The notes: generated from the letters alone by a model not told the origin. Counted from the stretch's first letter, positions 53,006-62,334 are shown. The stretch: DNA of 64,000 nt from Chitinophaga agri (GCF_010093065.1 NZ_CP048113.1:6094001-6158000); one strand, 5' to 3'. Numbers and translations: made by a program.

Positions 53006-53035
53006 CATGTCAAATTAATCAACAGCTACGTTTAC

Positions 53036-55048
53036 ATGAAATATTTATGGAAGAGTATACCCAGGTATATTAGGTATGTGATCGTTCAAGTCTTATTCCT
53101 GTACCTGTTCATGGTCGTTTTCCGCCTGGTATTCTTTCTGTTCTTCTTTAAGACTACAGTTACGGGGAGTAGTCCGATATGGAAGGCCTGGAGCCTGGGA
53201 TTGCGGTTTGATCTACGGCTTACACTGATCCTGGCCGTTCCCATATTACTGGCCGCGTTTATTGCCCGGCATCACTTTTTCACTAAAGCAGCCATCCGAA
53301 GGCCCCTTTTTGTATATCTTTTTATGGTATACCTGGGGCTGACTGTCATGTATATCTTTGACCTGGGGCATTATGCTTACCTGGGATTGCGCATGGATCC
53401 TTCCGTTACCCGTTTTCTGGCGTATGGAGAGCGGGCAGACAATGCCCGGATGTTGTGGCAAAGTTATCCGGTGGTCCGTGCCGTGATCGGCATCGGCCTG
53501 TTCCTGTTCCTGATCACCGTCCTGTTCACCCGGTCTTATTACCGGCTGGGTAAGGAGCCGGCTGTAAAACTGGGCGGCTGGAAATATACCGGCTGGGTCG
53601 CGTCTCTGGTCATTCTCTTTGCTGCGGGTATTTATGCGAATGTGGCCTATTTCCCGTTGCGCTGGAGCCAGGCCATGTTCACAAAAGATAACGGTGTTAC
53701 CAGTTTGTCGTTGAACCCGGTTTTGTACTACGTGTCAAACATGTCGGTACAGAAAGATACCTATGATCTTAAAAAGACGAAGGAGTTTTATCCGTTTATA
53801 GCCGACTATCTGAAAGTGGATCAGCCGGATGTGAATACGCTCAGCTTCGTGCGAAATGTTCCGGGCAGGGACGGAAAGAAAATGAATGTGGTACTGGTTA
53901 TGCTGGAGTCTACCGGCGCAGCTGTCACCAGTATGTATAATAATCCCATGATGCCGACGCCGAATATGAAGCAGCTGGCAGACAGCGGCGTACTATTCAG
54001 GAACTTCTTTGTACCGGCAATCAGTACGGCAAGAACCGTCTATGGTGTAACCACCGGGCTCCCCGACCTGACCATCACCAAGACAGCCTCTCGTCACCCG
54101 CAGATGGTCGATCAGCGGGTAGTAATGGACCAGTTTAAAGGATATGAAAAGTTTTACATGCTGGGAGGTAATACGAACTGGGCTAATATCCGGGCAGTGT
54201 TCACCAGTAATGTGGAAGGGATCAGGATATTTGAGGAAGGCTATTATAAAGCGCCGAAGGCCGACGTATGGGGAGTATCGGATTTTGACCTGATCACCGA
54301 AGCGGATGAGATATTCAGGGATGCCAGCAATAAGCAGCAGCCCTTTATCGCCTTCCTGCAGCTGGCTGATAATCATCCTCCATACACCACTACCAAAGGC
54401 CGGGGGGATTTTAAGAAGGTAACGGAGAAGGATGTTGACAAAGAAAAGTTCAAAAAGGCAGGATTTGTGTCTATGGAGCAGTTTAATGCGATCCGTTATG
54501 AGGACTATAATATAGGGCACCTGATGGACCTCGCGAGGAAAGGCGGTTACCTGGATAACACGATCTTTATCATGTTTGGCGACCATAACTGTACGTTGAA
54601 TCCGTATCACTTTATGCCTACGCCGGAGTATGAGCTGATCAGCGGGGGGGTGCATGCCGCCTGCTTTATTTATTGCCCGGCGCTGTTAAAACCACAGGTG
54701 GTGGACTATGCGGTGAGTTTGGTGGATGTTTATCCGACAGCGGCGAAACTGGCGGGCGTACCGTTTAAAAACTACACGCTGGGGCAGGATATGCTGGATA
54801 CAACTGTCACCAACCGGTATGCATTTGCCACTTATTTAAAGAACCTGCAGACATATATTTCCCTGATCGGCGAGCGCTATCAGTATGAGATAAATACTTA
54901 TACACACCAGTCATATCTGTATGATATGAAGGGAGATCCGTTAAAGGATGTGAAGCAGCAATATCCGGATACAGCAAAATCCCTTGATAATTTAACGCGG
55001 GCATTTTACGAAAGCACCCGATATTTGATGTTTAACAATAAAAAATAG
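53036..55048 (+). CDS. LTA-synthase-like membrane sulfatase-fold protein
   Basis: A 670-aa inner-membrane enzyme; the ATG at 53036 is chosen over 52982 because the -7 element lies between them. About five hydrophobic segments fill the first 190 residues (near 10-45, 65-85, 100-125, 150-175, 190-210). The outside domain is of the alkaline phosphatase/sulfatase fold. VVLVMLESTGAAVTSMYNNP is near residue 290, followed by a metal-binding Thr in AISTARTVYGVTTGLPD near 325, QLADNHPPY and FGDHNCTL. In Bacteroidota such proteins modify lipopolysaccharide, capsule or membrane lipids with phosphoglycerol or phosphoethanolamine; the substrate here is not known. A methyltransferase follows after 23 bases. 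Confidence 0.85.
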   Translation: MKYLWKSIPRYIRYVIVQVLFLYLFMVVFRLVFFLFFFKTTVTGSSPIWKAWSLGLRFDLRLTLILAVPILLAAFIARHHFFTKAAIRRPLFVYLFMVYLGLTVMYIFDLGHYAYLGLRMDPSVTRFLAYGERADNARMLWQSYPVVRAVIGIGLFLFLITVLFTRSYYRLGKEPAVKLGGWKYTGWVASLVILFAAGIYANVAYFPLRWSQAMFTKDNGVTSLSLNPVLYYVSNMSVQKDTYDLKKTKEFYPFIADYLKVDQPDVNTLSFVRNVPGRDGKKMNVVLVMLESTGAAVTSMYNNPMMPTPNMKQLADSGVLFRNFFVPAISTARTVYGVTTGLPDLTITKTASRHPQMVDQRVVMDQFKGYEKFYMLGGNTNWANIRAVFTSNVEGIRIFEEGYYKAPKADVWGVSDFDLITEADEIFRDASNKQQPFIAFLQLADNHPPYTTTKGRGDFKKVTEKDVDKEKFKKAGFVSMEQFNAIRYEDYNIGHLMDLARKGGYLDNTIFIMFGDHNCTLNPYHFMPTPEYELISGGVHAACFIYCPALLKPQVVDYAVSLVDVYPTAAKLAGVPFKNYTLGQDMLDTTVTNRYAFATYLKNLQTYISLIGERYQYEINTYTHQSYLYDMKGDPLKDVKQQYPDTAKSLDNLTRAFYESTRYLMFNNKK

Positions 55049-55071
55049 AGCTTTGGGGCGTTCATCTGATC

Positions 55072-55839
55072 ATGGAAGTTTTTAATGAGTTAGCAGTGGA
55101 AATACAAAAACATTGGTTTAAAGACTGGTTCAATTCTCCTTATTACCATTTGTTGTATAGCAACAGGAACACCGCAGAGGCGTCTGTATTCATTGACAAG
55201 CTTTTGCAATACCTGCGTCCGCCTGCTAATGCGACCATGCTGGATGTGGCTTGTGGTACCGGTCGTCATTCCGGTTACCTGGCATCCAAAGGATATACAG
55301 TTACGGGTATTGACCTTTCCATCCGCAGCATCAATATTGCTAAAAAACTGGAGAACAGTCATCTGAGTTTTTTCCAGCATGACATGCGTCTGCCATTCAG
55401 GGTGAATTATTTTGACCTGGTATTTAACTTTTTTACCAGCTTTGGCTATTTTGACACGGCACGGGAGAACGAGAATGCACTTCGTACCATGAAGAATGCG
55501 CTGAAACCGGGAGGTCGCCTGGTACTGGACTACCTGAACAGTCCTTTTATTGCGGCTAACCTGGTGCCGAATGAAGTGAAAGAGAAAGGGGACGTTGTGT
55601 TTGACATTGTGCGGGAGATGAATGGCGGTAAATTCCAGAAGCAGATCAATATACTGGACCGGGCGAGAATGCAGCGGGCTGTTTTTACGGAGAATGTGAG
55701 TGCCTTTACCCTGTTAGATTTTGAAGAGATGTTTGCCCGCCAGGGTTTACAGATAACCGAAGTTTTTGGAGACTATCATTTCAACAGCTATGACGAGGAG
55801 CATTCACCGAGGCTGATCCTTGTAGCTGAAAAACAATAG
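55072..55839 (+). CDS. class I SAM-dependent methyltransferase
   Basis: A 255-aa soluble protein. Motif I is MLDVACGTGRHSGYLASKGY near residue 58, motif II VTGIDLSIRSI near 79, and a later LKPGGRLVLDYLN. This is the Methyltransf_25/11 type. The substrate is unknown; its place between a sulfatase-fold membrane enzyme and a PAP2 phosphatase suggests envelope lipid or glycan modification, but this is inference. It is followed 5 bases later by the PAP2 gene. Confidence 0.88.
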   Translation: MEVFNELAVEIQKHWFKDWFNSPYYHLLYSNRNTAEASVFIDKLLQYLRPPANATMLDVACGTGRHSGYLASKGYTVTGIDLSIRSINIAKKLENSHLSFFQHDMRLPFRVNYFDLVFNFFTSFGYFDTARENENALRTMKNALKPGGRLVLDYLNSPFIAANLVPNEVKEKGDVVFDIVREMNGGKFQKQINILDRARMQRAVFTENVSAFTLLDFEEMFARQGLQITEVFGDYHFNSYDEEHSPRLILVAEKQ

Positions 55840-55844
55840 CCATC

Positions 55845-56423
55845 ATGTTGGAAAGACTGCTTAGACTGGATTACAAACTTTTTTTTCACATCAATAACGT
55901 CTGGCAGCATCCGGTACTGGATGCTATCATACCCTGGTTACGGGAGCCTTATTTATGGGCGCCACTGTATCTCTTTCTGTTGCTGTTTGTGACGATCAAT
56001 TATGGCTGGAAGGGATTCTGGTGGATGGCGTTTTTCCTGATCACATTTGGTCTGGCGGATCAGTCCAGCTTATTTATCAAGGATGCCGTGGGCAGGATAC
56101 GGCCATGCCGGGACCCGCTGATGCAGCATTTTGTAAGGGTACTGGTTGTATATTGCCCTGGTAGCGGAAGTTTTACTTCTTCTCATGCAGCCAACCATTT
56201 TGCACTGGGCACTTTTTGTTTCTTCACTTTCAGGCATATCTCAAAATGGTTTGCCTCTCTGTTTTTTGTCTGGGCTGCATTGATCTGTTATGCACAGGTC
56301 TATGTGGGCGTCCATTACCCATTAGATGTGATAGGCGGAGGCCTGTTGGGCATTTTTTTAGGGGGGATGAGTGCCGGGTTTTTCCAACGGCGCATCAGAC
56401 TGGAACCTGAACTCGCAACATGA
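55845..56423 (+). CDS. PAP2-family membrane phosphatase
   Basis: A 192-aa membrane protein with five to six hydrophobic segments. The three catalytic signatures are visible: KDAVGRIRPCRD near residue 76, GSFTSSHAAN near 109 (His of C2) and YVGVHYPLDVIGG near 152 (C3). Members remove phosphate from lipid phosphates such as undecaprenyl pyrophosphate or PgpB-like substrates. The stop overlaps the ZIP gene start as ATGA. Confidence 0.9.
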   Translation: MLERLLRLDYKLFFHINNVWQHPVLDAIIPWLREPYLWAPLYLFLLLFVTINYGWKGFWWMAFFLITFGLADQSSLFIKDAVGRIRPCRDPLMQHFVRVLVVYCPGSGSFTSSHAANHFALGTFCFFTFRHISKWFASLFFVWAALICYAQVYVGVHYPLDVIGGGLLGIFLGGMSAGFFQRRIRLEPELAT

Positions 56424-57151
56424 ACTGGATCTTTTTGTTAATTGTATTACTGGCTACCTTAGGTGGTGGCATGATTCCAATGATGGTGAAACGGGTTAAT
56501 CCCAATTTTCCCATCTATATGCTGGCATTTACCGGTGCCTGTCTGTTCGGGATCACGATCATGCACCTGTTGCCCGAAGTTTATCATGAACTGGGGCACC
56601 AGGCCGGTATCTATATCGTACTGGGCTTTTTTCTGCAGGTAGCATTGCAGGCATTGTCGCATGGTACGGAGCACGGGCATACCCATGTTCCTACCAACAA
56701 GCATCAGCATGTACACCTGGCACCACTGCTGCTGGGATTGTCTATCCATGCCTTTATGGAGGGGATCCCGATGGGGTTCCGTTTTCAGGACAAGGCAGCG
56801 TTGTCTTCCCTGGTGATAGGGGTGGCCGCACATAAACTCCCCGAGGCCTTTACGCTCATAACGGTGATGTTACACGCAAAACAGCAGGGCGCCAAACTCT
56901 GGCGCATCCTCATACTGTTCTCGCTGGTAACACCGGTAGCAGCATTACTAGCTTCAGTACTTGGGGCGCATTCGACGTTTATCTCCAATTTTACAGCTTA
57001 TATTGTGGCTTTGGTGATAGGTGCATTCCTCCATATTTCAACCACCATTTTTTACGAGAGCGGTACTAAACACCACGAGTTAAGCTATCGTAAAGTGGTC
57101 GCTATAGCGGCAGGTCTGGTTTTAGCATTTCTTACTTTAATATTTGAATAA
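56420..57151 (+). CDS. ZIP-family metal transporter
   Basis: A 243-aa membrane protein with eight predicted hydrophobic segments. His-rich loops are typical: HGTEHGHTHVPTNKHQHVH near residue 75 and SIHAFMEGIPMG near 112, where HAFMEG carries the transport-site His and Glu. It probably imports zinc or iron. The start overlaps the PAP2 stop by 4 bases. A CNNM-type gene follows after 23 bases. Confidence 0.9.
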   Translation: MNWIFLLIVLLATLGGGMIPMMVKRVNPNFPIYMLAFTGACLFGITIMHLLPEVYHELGHQAGIYIVLGFFLQVALQALSHGTEHGHTHVPTNKHQHVHLAPLLLGLSIHAFMEGIPMGFRFQDKAALSSLVIGVAAHKLPEAFTLITVMLHAKQQGAKLWRILILFSLVTPVAALLASVLGAHSTFISNFTAYIVALVIGAFLHISTTIFYESGTKHHELSYRKVVAIAAGLVLAFLTLIFE

Positions 57152-57174
57152 TTCTTTATTTTTAGGCTTTAATC

Positions 57175-58476
57175 ATGGAAGTCGTCGTCATTATCCTCAT
57201 CCTTATTTTATTGAATGGCCTGTTCTCAATGTCTGAGATCGCCATGGAATATGCACGTAAAGCAAGGCTGGAATATCTGGCCAATAAAGGGGATGAAAAG
57301 GCAAGGGCCGCACTCAAGCTGGCCAGCAATCCGGACAGGTTCCTTTCTACCGTCCAGGTAGGTATTACACTTATCAGCATTTTAATAGGCGTTTTGTCAG
57401 GTATCAGCCTTAAGCCATACCTGGCCTCCTATATTTCCGGTTTTCCTCAGTTAAGCACTTACAGCGATGGGATCTCGATCACGATCGTAGTCGTGGTGGT
57501 GACCTATTTTACGCTGGTAATAGGTGAGCTGGTGCCGAAACGCCTGGGTATACTGCGTCCCGAGTCGGTAGCCCGCCAGATGGCAGGACCTATGAAATGG
57601 GTGTCTATGGTCACTTATCCTTTCATTTGGCTGCTGACTATTTTTACCAATTTCCTCGTTAATATTTTCAACCTTAAGCCAACCGTGGATAATAATGCCA
57701 CGGAAGAGGAGATCAAGGCATTGATCAATGAAGGCGCCACTTCAGGCGCGATTGAAGAGACTGAACAGGAGATCATCGAGCGGGTATTTCACCTGGGAGA
57801 CAGGAATATTACCTCCCTGATGACCCACCGTACGGATATTGTCTGGCTGGACATCAATGATCCCAAAGAGATCATCCGTCGCAAGATACTGGACAGTCCC
57901 CACTCGGTCTATCCGGTCTGCGATGATGAGATTGATAATATTAAAGGTATCATCTCCATCAAAGACCTCTATATGGCAGCAGCAGATAATACACATGCGC
58001 TGTCTCCGATTATGAAAAAGCCCCTGTTTGTCCCTGAAAATAACTCCGCCTACCAGGTACTGGAAAAATTCAAGGAAACACAGAGTCACGCTGCTTTTAT
58101 TGTTGATGAATACGGCACTTTCCTGGGAATGATCACCCTGAATGATATTCTGGAAGCCATTGTGGGAGATATGCCGGAAACCGGACAGGACGATGATTAT
58201 GAAATTGTGCGCAGGGAGGATGGTTCCTATCTGGTAGATGGACAGATCCCCTTTTATGACTTCCTCAGCAAATTTGACAAGGAAGACTGGATGGCTGAAT
58301 TTGAACAGGAATTTGACACTATGGCCGGCTTTATCCTTCATCACCAGGAACATATACCTAAAATAGGAGAGAAGTTTGAATGGAGAGGATTTACCTTTGA
58401 AATAGTCGATATGGACGCCCACCGTATTGACAAAGTGCTGGTAGAAGCACCACAGGAGAACATAGAAGAAGGCTGA
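57175..58476 (+). CDS. CNNM/CorC (hemolysin C-like) membrane protein
   Basis: A 433-aa protein. Residues about 1-190 form the DUF21 membrane part (LLNGLFSMSEIAMEYARKARLEYL, then TLVIGELVPKRLGILRPE near 120). Residues about 200-330 are two CBS domains. They begin MTHRTDIVWLDINDP and contain VYPVCDDEIDNIKGIISIKDLY. Residues about 345-433 are a CorC_HlyC domain (VDGQIPFYDFLSKF, EHIPKIGEKFEWRGFTFEIVDMD). Members act in magnesium or cobalt efflux or related transport; GldE of gliding bacteria is a relative. The place beside a ZIP transporter is consistent with metal homeostasis. Confidence 0.9.
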   Translation: MEVVVIILILILLNGLFSMSEIAMEYARKARLEYLANKGDEKARAALKLASNPDRFLSTVQVGITLISILIGVLSGISLKPYLASYISGFPQLSTYSDGISITIVVVVVTYFTLVIGELVPKRLGILRPESVARQMAGPMKWVSMVTYPFIWLLTIFTNFLVNIFNLKPTVDNNATEEEIKALINEGATSGAIEETEQEIIERVFHLGDRNITSLMTHRTDIVWLDINDPKEIIRRKILDSPHSVYPVCDDEIDNIKGIISIKDLYMAAADNTHALSPIMKKPLFVPENNSAYQVLEKFKETQSHAAFIVDEYGTFLGMITLNDILEAIVGDMPETGQDDDYEIVRREDGSYLVDGQIPFYDFLSKFDKEDWMAEFEQEFDTMAGFILHHQEHIPKIGEKFEWRGFTFEIVDMDAHRIDKVLVEAPQENIEEG

Positions 58477-58554
58477 TCACATACACTATAATAAGAGAAT
58501 GTATCGGTTATGAATTATAGATGGCTCCGGCTACGTAGGTTTATCATTTGTATA

Positions 58555-58587
58555 AATTACGTAGTTCCCCATTTGTAATTCGTAATT
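58555..58587. repeat. heptad repeat/inverted pair before the pigment operon
   Basis: AATTACG (58555-58561) and CGTAATT (58581-58587) are perfect inverted repeats, and the right arm belongs to the GTAATTCGTAATT heptad array. The array lies between the -33 and -7 promoter elements at 58572-58604. Confidence 0.6.
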
Positions 58588-58604
58588 GTTTTTTGCTAAT
58601 TTTG
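58572..58604 (+). promoter_or_regulatory. promoter of the pigment operon
   Basis: TTTG at 58572-58575 and TAATTTTG at 58597-58604 are 21 bases apart. The second element is a perfect -7. It lies 40 bases before the ammonia-lyase start. The heptad repeat is embedded in the spacer. Confidence 0.6.
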
Positions 58605-58643
58605 AGCACTTTTTTACATAATCAAATAATTTAATTTAAAGTA

Positions 58644-60182
58644 ATGGTTGTTTTAGGAAGTAAGGTGCTTTCACTGGACGAAGTGTACCGCGTGTTATTT
58701 GATGGGGAGGAGTTAAGCCTGGATGAAGCCGCTTTACAGCAGGTATCCGAGAACTTTGAGTTTTTGAAGAAGTTTGCGGCGAAAAAGCTCATTTATGGTA
58801 TTAATACCGGTTTTGGGCCGATGGCGCAATACCGCATCAGCGAGAGCGATACCCACCAGTTACAGTATAATCTTATCCGCAGCCATAGCTCGGGTGCCGG
58901 TAAATACCTGTCGCCCGTGTTAACCAAAGGCCTGATGATAGCGCGTCTCAGCAGCTTTATGCAGGCTCATTCTGGTGTACATCCTGAGGTGGTACACCTG
59001 CTTTGTGATCTGATCAACAAAGACGTTTATCCATGTGTATGTGAGCACGGTGGCGTAGGTGCCAGCGGAGACCTGGTACAGCTGGCCCATCTGGCATTGG
59101 TGCTGATCGGCGAGGGCGAGGTATTGTACGAAGGTAAACTGCGTCCGACAGGGGAGGTGTATGTACAACTGGGACTGAAACCAATTGGCATTCACGTGCG
59201 GGAAGGTCTGGCCATCATTAATGGTACTTCTGCTATGACCGGTATTGCCCTGGCTAATATCATTGAAGCGAAGAAACTGCTGGGTTGGAGCTGCATCCTG
59301 TCATCCATGATCAACGAAGTGGTAGAAGCGTTTGACGATCACCTGTCAAAAGAGCTGAACGCCGTAAAACGTCATGAAGGTCAGAACAAAGTGGCTGCCG
59401 CCATGCGTAACATCCTGAAAGATAGTAAGATGATCAGGCATCGTCCTGACCATTTCTACAAAGAACTGGAAGAAGAGATCTTTAAAGATAAAGTACAGGA
59501 ATACTACTCGCTGCGTTGTGTACCGCAGGTACTGGGTCCTATCTATGATACCCTGGCACAGGCTGAACAGATCGTTGTGCAGGAGTTAAATTCCGTGAGT
59601 GATAATCCGGTGGTAGATCATCACCAGGAGAATGTGTTCCATGGTGGTAACTTCCACGGCGACTACATCTCCCTGGAAATGGATAAGGTAAAGATCGCTA
59701 TCACCAAGCTGTCTATGTTATCAGAAAGACAGCTGAACTACCTGATGAACGATAAGCTGAACCACAAGTTCCCGCCGTTCATGAACCTGGGTAAACTTGG
59801 CCTGAACTTCGGTATGCAGGGTATCCAGTTCACAGCTACCTCCACCGTAGCGGAAAACCAGACACTTTCTTTCCCAATGTATGTACATAGCATTCCCAAC
59901 AATAACGACAACCAGGATATCGTGAGCATGGGTTGTAATGCGGCGCTGATGACCAACCGTGTTATTGAGAATGCATATGAAGTACTGGCTATCCAGGTGA
60001 TGACCATGCTGCAGGCGGTTGACTACCTGAACTGTCAGGAAAAGCTGTCCTCTTTCTCACAACGCATTTACAGTGAAGTAAGGGCAATTTTCCCTAAATT
60101 TATTGAGGACAGTCCTAAGTATAAAGACGCTAAGAAGATCAAGGAATACCTGTTACAGCATGATCCTTCAATCGTATGGTAA
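58644..60182 (+). CDS. aromatic amino acid ammonia-lyase, probably tyrosine ammonia-lyase
   Basis: A 512-aa enzyme of the HAL/PAL/TAL family. The MIO cofactor triad Ala-Ser-Gly is residues 140-142 in GGVGASGDLVQLAH. Other family stretches are YGINTGFGPMAQYRI near 50, NLIRSHSSGAG near 73, YSLRCVPQVLGP near 290, NSVSDNPVVD and HSIPNNNDNQDIVSMG. The LIRSHSSG segment and overall pattern are close to the Flavobacterium-type tyrosine ammonia-lyase as I remember it. The downstream fatty-acid-like genes match a flexirubin-type cluster in which coumarate is the starter. Histidine ammonia-lyase is the main alternative, but no other hut gene is present. Confidence 0.88.
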   Translation: MVVLGSKVLSLDEVYRVLFDGEELSLDEAALQQVSENFEFLKKFAAKKLIYGINTGFGPMAQYRISESDTHQLQYNLIRSHSSGAGKYLSPVLTKGLMIARLSSFMQAHSGVHPEVVHLLCDLINKDVYPCVCEHGGVGASGDLVQLAHLALVLIGEGEVLYEGKLRPTGEVYVQLGLKPIGIHVREGLAIINGTSAMTGIALANIIEAKKLLGWSCILSSMINEVVEAFDDHLSKELNAVKRHEGQNKVAAAMRNILKDSKMIRHRPDHFYKELEEEIFKDKVQEYYSLRCVPQVLGPIYDTLAQAEQIVVQELNSVSDNPVVDHHQENVFHGGNFHGDYISLEMDKVKIAITKLSMLSERQLNYLMNDKLNHKFPPFMNLGKLGLNFGMQGIQFTATSTVAENQTLSFPMYVHSIPNNNDNQDIVSMGCNAALMTNRVIENAYEVLAIQVMTMLQAVDYLNCQEKLSSFSQRIYSEVRAIFPKFIEDSPKYKDAKKIKEYLLQHDPSIVW

Positions 60183-60202
60183 CCTACTAAAACAATTATC
60201 GG

Positions 60203-60931
60203 ATGAAATGTGCTTTAATAACAGGTGGCTCCAGAGGTATAGGCAGGGCAATATGTGTGAAGATGGCCGAAATGGGGTACTATGTACTGATCAATTATAA
60301 AGGAAACGAAGCTGCTGCAACTGAAACGCTGGAGGCTGTAAGAGCAAAAGGAAGTGATGGAGAACTGTTGCAGTTCAATGTTGGTAACAACGAGGAGGTA
60401 ATAGCGGTATTAGGCGCCTGGGTGGAGAATAATAAGGAAAAACAGATCGAAGTACTGGTGAATAATGCCGGTATACGGGAAGATAACCTGCTGTTCTGGA
60501 TGAATGCGGAACAGTGGAGGAATGTGCTGAATATCAGTCTGGATGGCTTCTACAATGTAACCAAACAGGTACTGAACAATATGCTGATGAAGCGTTACGG
60601 ACGCATTATCAACATCGTATCACTTTCCGGTATCAAGGGGTTACCCGGACAGACCAACTATTCAGCAGCAAAAGCTGGTGTCATCGGTGCTACCAAAGCG
60701 CTCGCGCAGGAAGTGGCGAAACGTGGCGTAACAGTGAATGCTGTAGCGCCTGGTTTTATCAAAACTGATATGACAGCGGAGCTGAATGAGAAGGAGCTGG
60801 CAGCACAGGTACCTATGAACCGTTTCGGTACACCGGAAGAAGTGGCGGAAGCTGTCGCATTTTTTGCTTCGAAGGCATCCTCTTATATCACAGGAGAGGT
60901 GTTGTCTATTAACGGAGGACTATATACTTGA
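60203..60931 (+). CDS. 3-oxoacyl-ACP reductase (FabG-like)
   Basis: A 242-aa short-chain dehydrogenase. The cofactor motif is ITGGSRGIGRAI at residues 5-16. NNAGIRE is near 88 and the catalytic Ser-Tyr-Lys set is in VSLSGIKGLPGQTNYSAAKA near 140-155. The C-terminus has VLSINGGLYT. It probably reduces the growing polyene ketone. It starts 20 bases after the ammonia-lyase and precedes a heptad-repeat gap of about 100 bases. Confidence 0.9.
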   Translation: MKCALITGGSRGIGRAICVKMAEMGYYVLINYKGNEAAATETLEAVRAKGSDGELLQFNVGNNEEVIAVLGAWVENNKEKQIEVLVNNAGIREDNLLFWMNAEQWRNVLNISLDGFYNVTKQVLNNMLMKRYGRIINIVSLSGIKGLPGQTNYSAAKAGVIGATKALAQEVAKRGVTVNAVAPGFIKTDMTAELNEKELAAQVPMNRFGTPEEVAEAVAFFASKASSYITGEVLSINGGLYT

Positions 60932-60934
60932 TTC

Positions 60935-61020
60935 AATCAGGAATTAAGAATTAGAGATCAGGACTATTCAGCGGAGATCTTGCTGCATTCAATTCCTGGT
61001 TCTTCATTCCTGATTCCTGA
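60935..61020. repeat. opposed heptad repeat arrays before the ketosynthase
   Basis: The left array has AATCAGG, AATTAAG, AATTAGA and GATCAGG (60935-60962). The right array has AATTCCT, GGTTCTT, CATTCCT and GATTCCT (60991-61018). The two halves are complementary and can fold into an imperfect hairpin around a spacer of about 28 bases. It lies between fabG and the ketosynthase start at 61036 and may act as a terminator-like or mRNA stability element. Confidence 0.7.
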
Positions 61021-61035
61021 TGCAAATTGACTTAC

Positions 61036-62259
61036 ATGAACAGAGTAGTGATAACAGGACTGGGAATATATTCCTGTATCGGTAAGAACCTGGAGGAGGT
61101 ACGTGATTCATTATACAAAGGTAAATCCGGTATTATCCTGGATCCAGCCAGAAAAGCGTTCGGATACCGTTCTGGTTTGACAGGTTATGTAGACCGTCCT
61201 GATCTGAAAGGAATACTTGACCGCCGTTCCCGCACGATGATGCCGGAGCAGGCGGAATTTGCATATATGAGTACCCGTGAAGCACTGGAGCAGGCAAAGA
61301 TCGATCCTGATTATCTGGAGAAGACAGATGTGGGTGTGCTGTTTGGTAATGACAGTTGTTCTAAATCTGTAATAGAAGCAAACGACATTATACGGGAGAA
61401 GAAAGATACGATGCTGGTAGGTTCCGGGTCTGTGTTTCAGACCATGAACTCTACTGTAAATATGAACCTGGCGACCATCTTCAAGCTGAGAGGGATCAAC
61501 TTCAGCGTGAGTGCTGCATGTGCCAGCGGTTCACATGCTATCGGACTGGGTTATATGTTCATCCGTAATGGTATGCAGGACTGTGTGGTATGTGGTGGTG
61601 CGCAGGAGATCAATATTTACTCCATGGGGAATTTTGACGGTATTGCTGCATTTTCTGTAAGGGAAAATGATCCCGGTAAGGCCAGCCGTCCGTTCGACCG
61701 CGATCGCGATGGACTGGTGCCAAGTGGTGGGGCTGCAACCGTCATACTGGAAAGCCTGGAGTCAGCGCAGCGCAGAGGCGCTACTATTCTGGGAGAGGTG
61801 ATCGGTTACGGTTTTTCCTCTAATGGCGCACATATTTCGAATCCGACAGTAGAAGGTCCTGCCCGTTCCTTACAGATCGCGTTAAAGGACGCTGGTTTGC
61901 AGGCGAAAGATATCGAGTATATCAATGCACACGCCACCAGTACACCGGCAGGAGATGCGAGTGAAGCAGCAGCGATAGACCAGGTATTTGGTGAGTCCAA
62001 GCCGCATGTCAGCTCTACCAAGTCCATGACAGGGCATGAGTGCTGGATGGCGGGTGCGAGCGAGATAGTCTATTCTATGCTGATGATGCAGAATGGGTTT
62101 ATTGCGCCGAATATCAACCTGGAAAATCCTGACGGCGCAGCTGCCCGTTTAAATATTAATAATACCACCATTAATAAAGATTTTAATATATTTTTGTCTA
62201 ATTCCTTTGGCTTTGGAGGGACTAATTCGTCCCTGATAGTCAGGAAATGGACGAAATAA
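61036..62259 (+). CDS. beta-ketoacyl-ACP synthase (KAS I/II type)
   Basis: A 407-aa condensing enzyme. The ATG at 61036 is preferred to an in-frame TTG at 61027, because MNRVVITGLGIYSCIGKN is the usual KAS start. The catalytic Cys is C162 in SVSAACASGSHAIG. The active-site His pair is in INAHATSTPAGD near 297 and in GHECWMAGASE near 330. The C-terminal loop is NSFGFGGTNSSLI. It is likely a chain-extension enzyme of the pigment pathway. An ordinary FabF role cannot be excluded. Confidence 0.93.
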   Translation: MNRVVITGLGIYSCIGKNLEEVRDSLYKGKSGIILDPARKAFGYRSGLTGYVDRPDLKGILDRRSRTMMPEQAEFAYMSTREALEQAKIDPDYLEKTDVGVLFGNDSCSKSVIEANDIIREKKDTMLVGSGSVFQTMNSTVNMNLATIFKLRGINFSVSAACASGSHAIGLGYMFIRNGMQDCVVCGGAQEINIYSMGNFDGIAAFSVRENDPGKASRPFDRDRDGLVPSGGAATVILESLESAQRRGATILGEVIGYGFSSNGAHISNPTVEGPARSLQIALKDAGLQAKDIEYINAHATSTPAGDASEAAAIDQVFGESKPHVSSTKSMTGHECWMAGASEIVYSMLMMQNGFIAPNINLENPDGAAARLNINNTTINKDFNIFLSNSFGFGGTNSSLIVRKWTK

Positions 62260-62326
62260 GTAGCTAACTGTCAACACTTTTAACATCACAACATCCGGCA
62301 ATAGTTAATATCTGCCCGGATATTTT

Positions 62327-62334
62327 TACCTTTG
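62327..62334 (+). promoter_or_regulatory. possible internal promoter (-7) before the ACP gene
   Basis: TACCTTTG is a perfect TAnnTTTG in the 237-base gap between the ketosynthase and ACP genes. The -33 region is not clear. The leader from here to the ACP start is about 155 bases long. Confidence 0.4.

Noticed and set aside
52982..53035. 18 extra N-terminal residues on the LTA-synthase-like protein
   Set aside because: A perfect -7 promoter element lies inside this stretch, so transcription probably starts after the upstream ATG.
58644..60182. Histidine ammonia-lyase (hutH) of a histidine degradation operon
   Set aside because: No other hut gene is present and the downstream genes are fatty-acid-like pigment genes; the tyrosine-type call fits better, though activity is untested.
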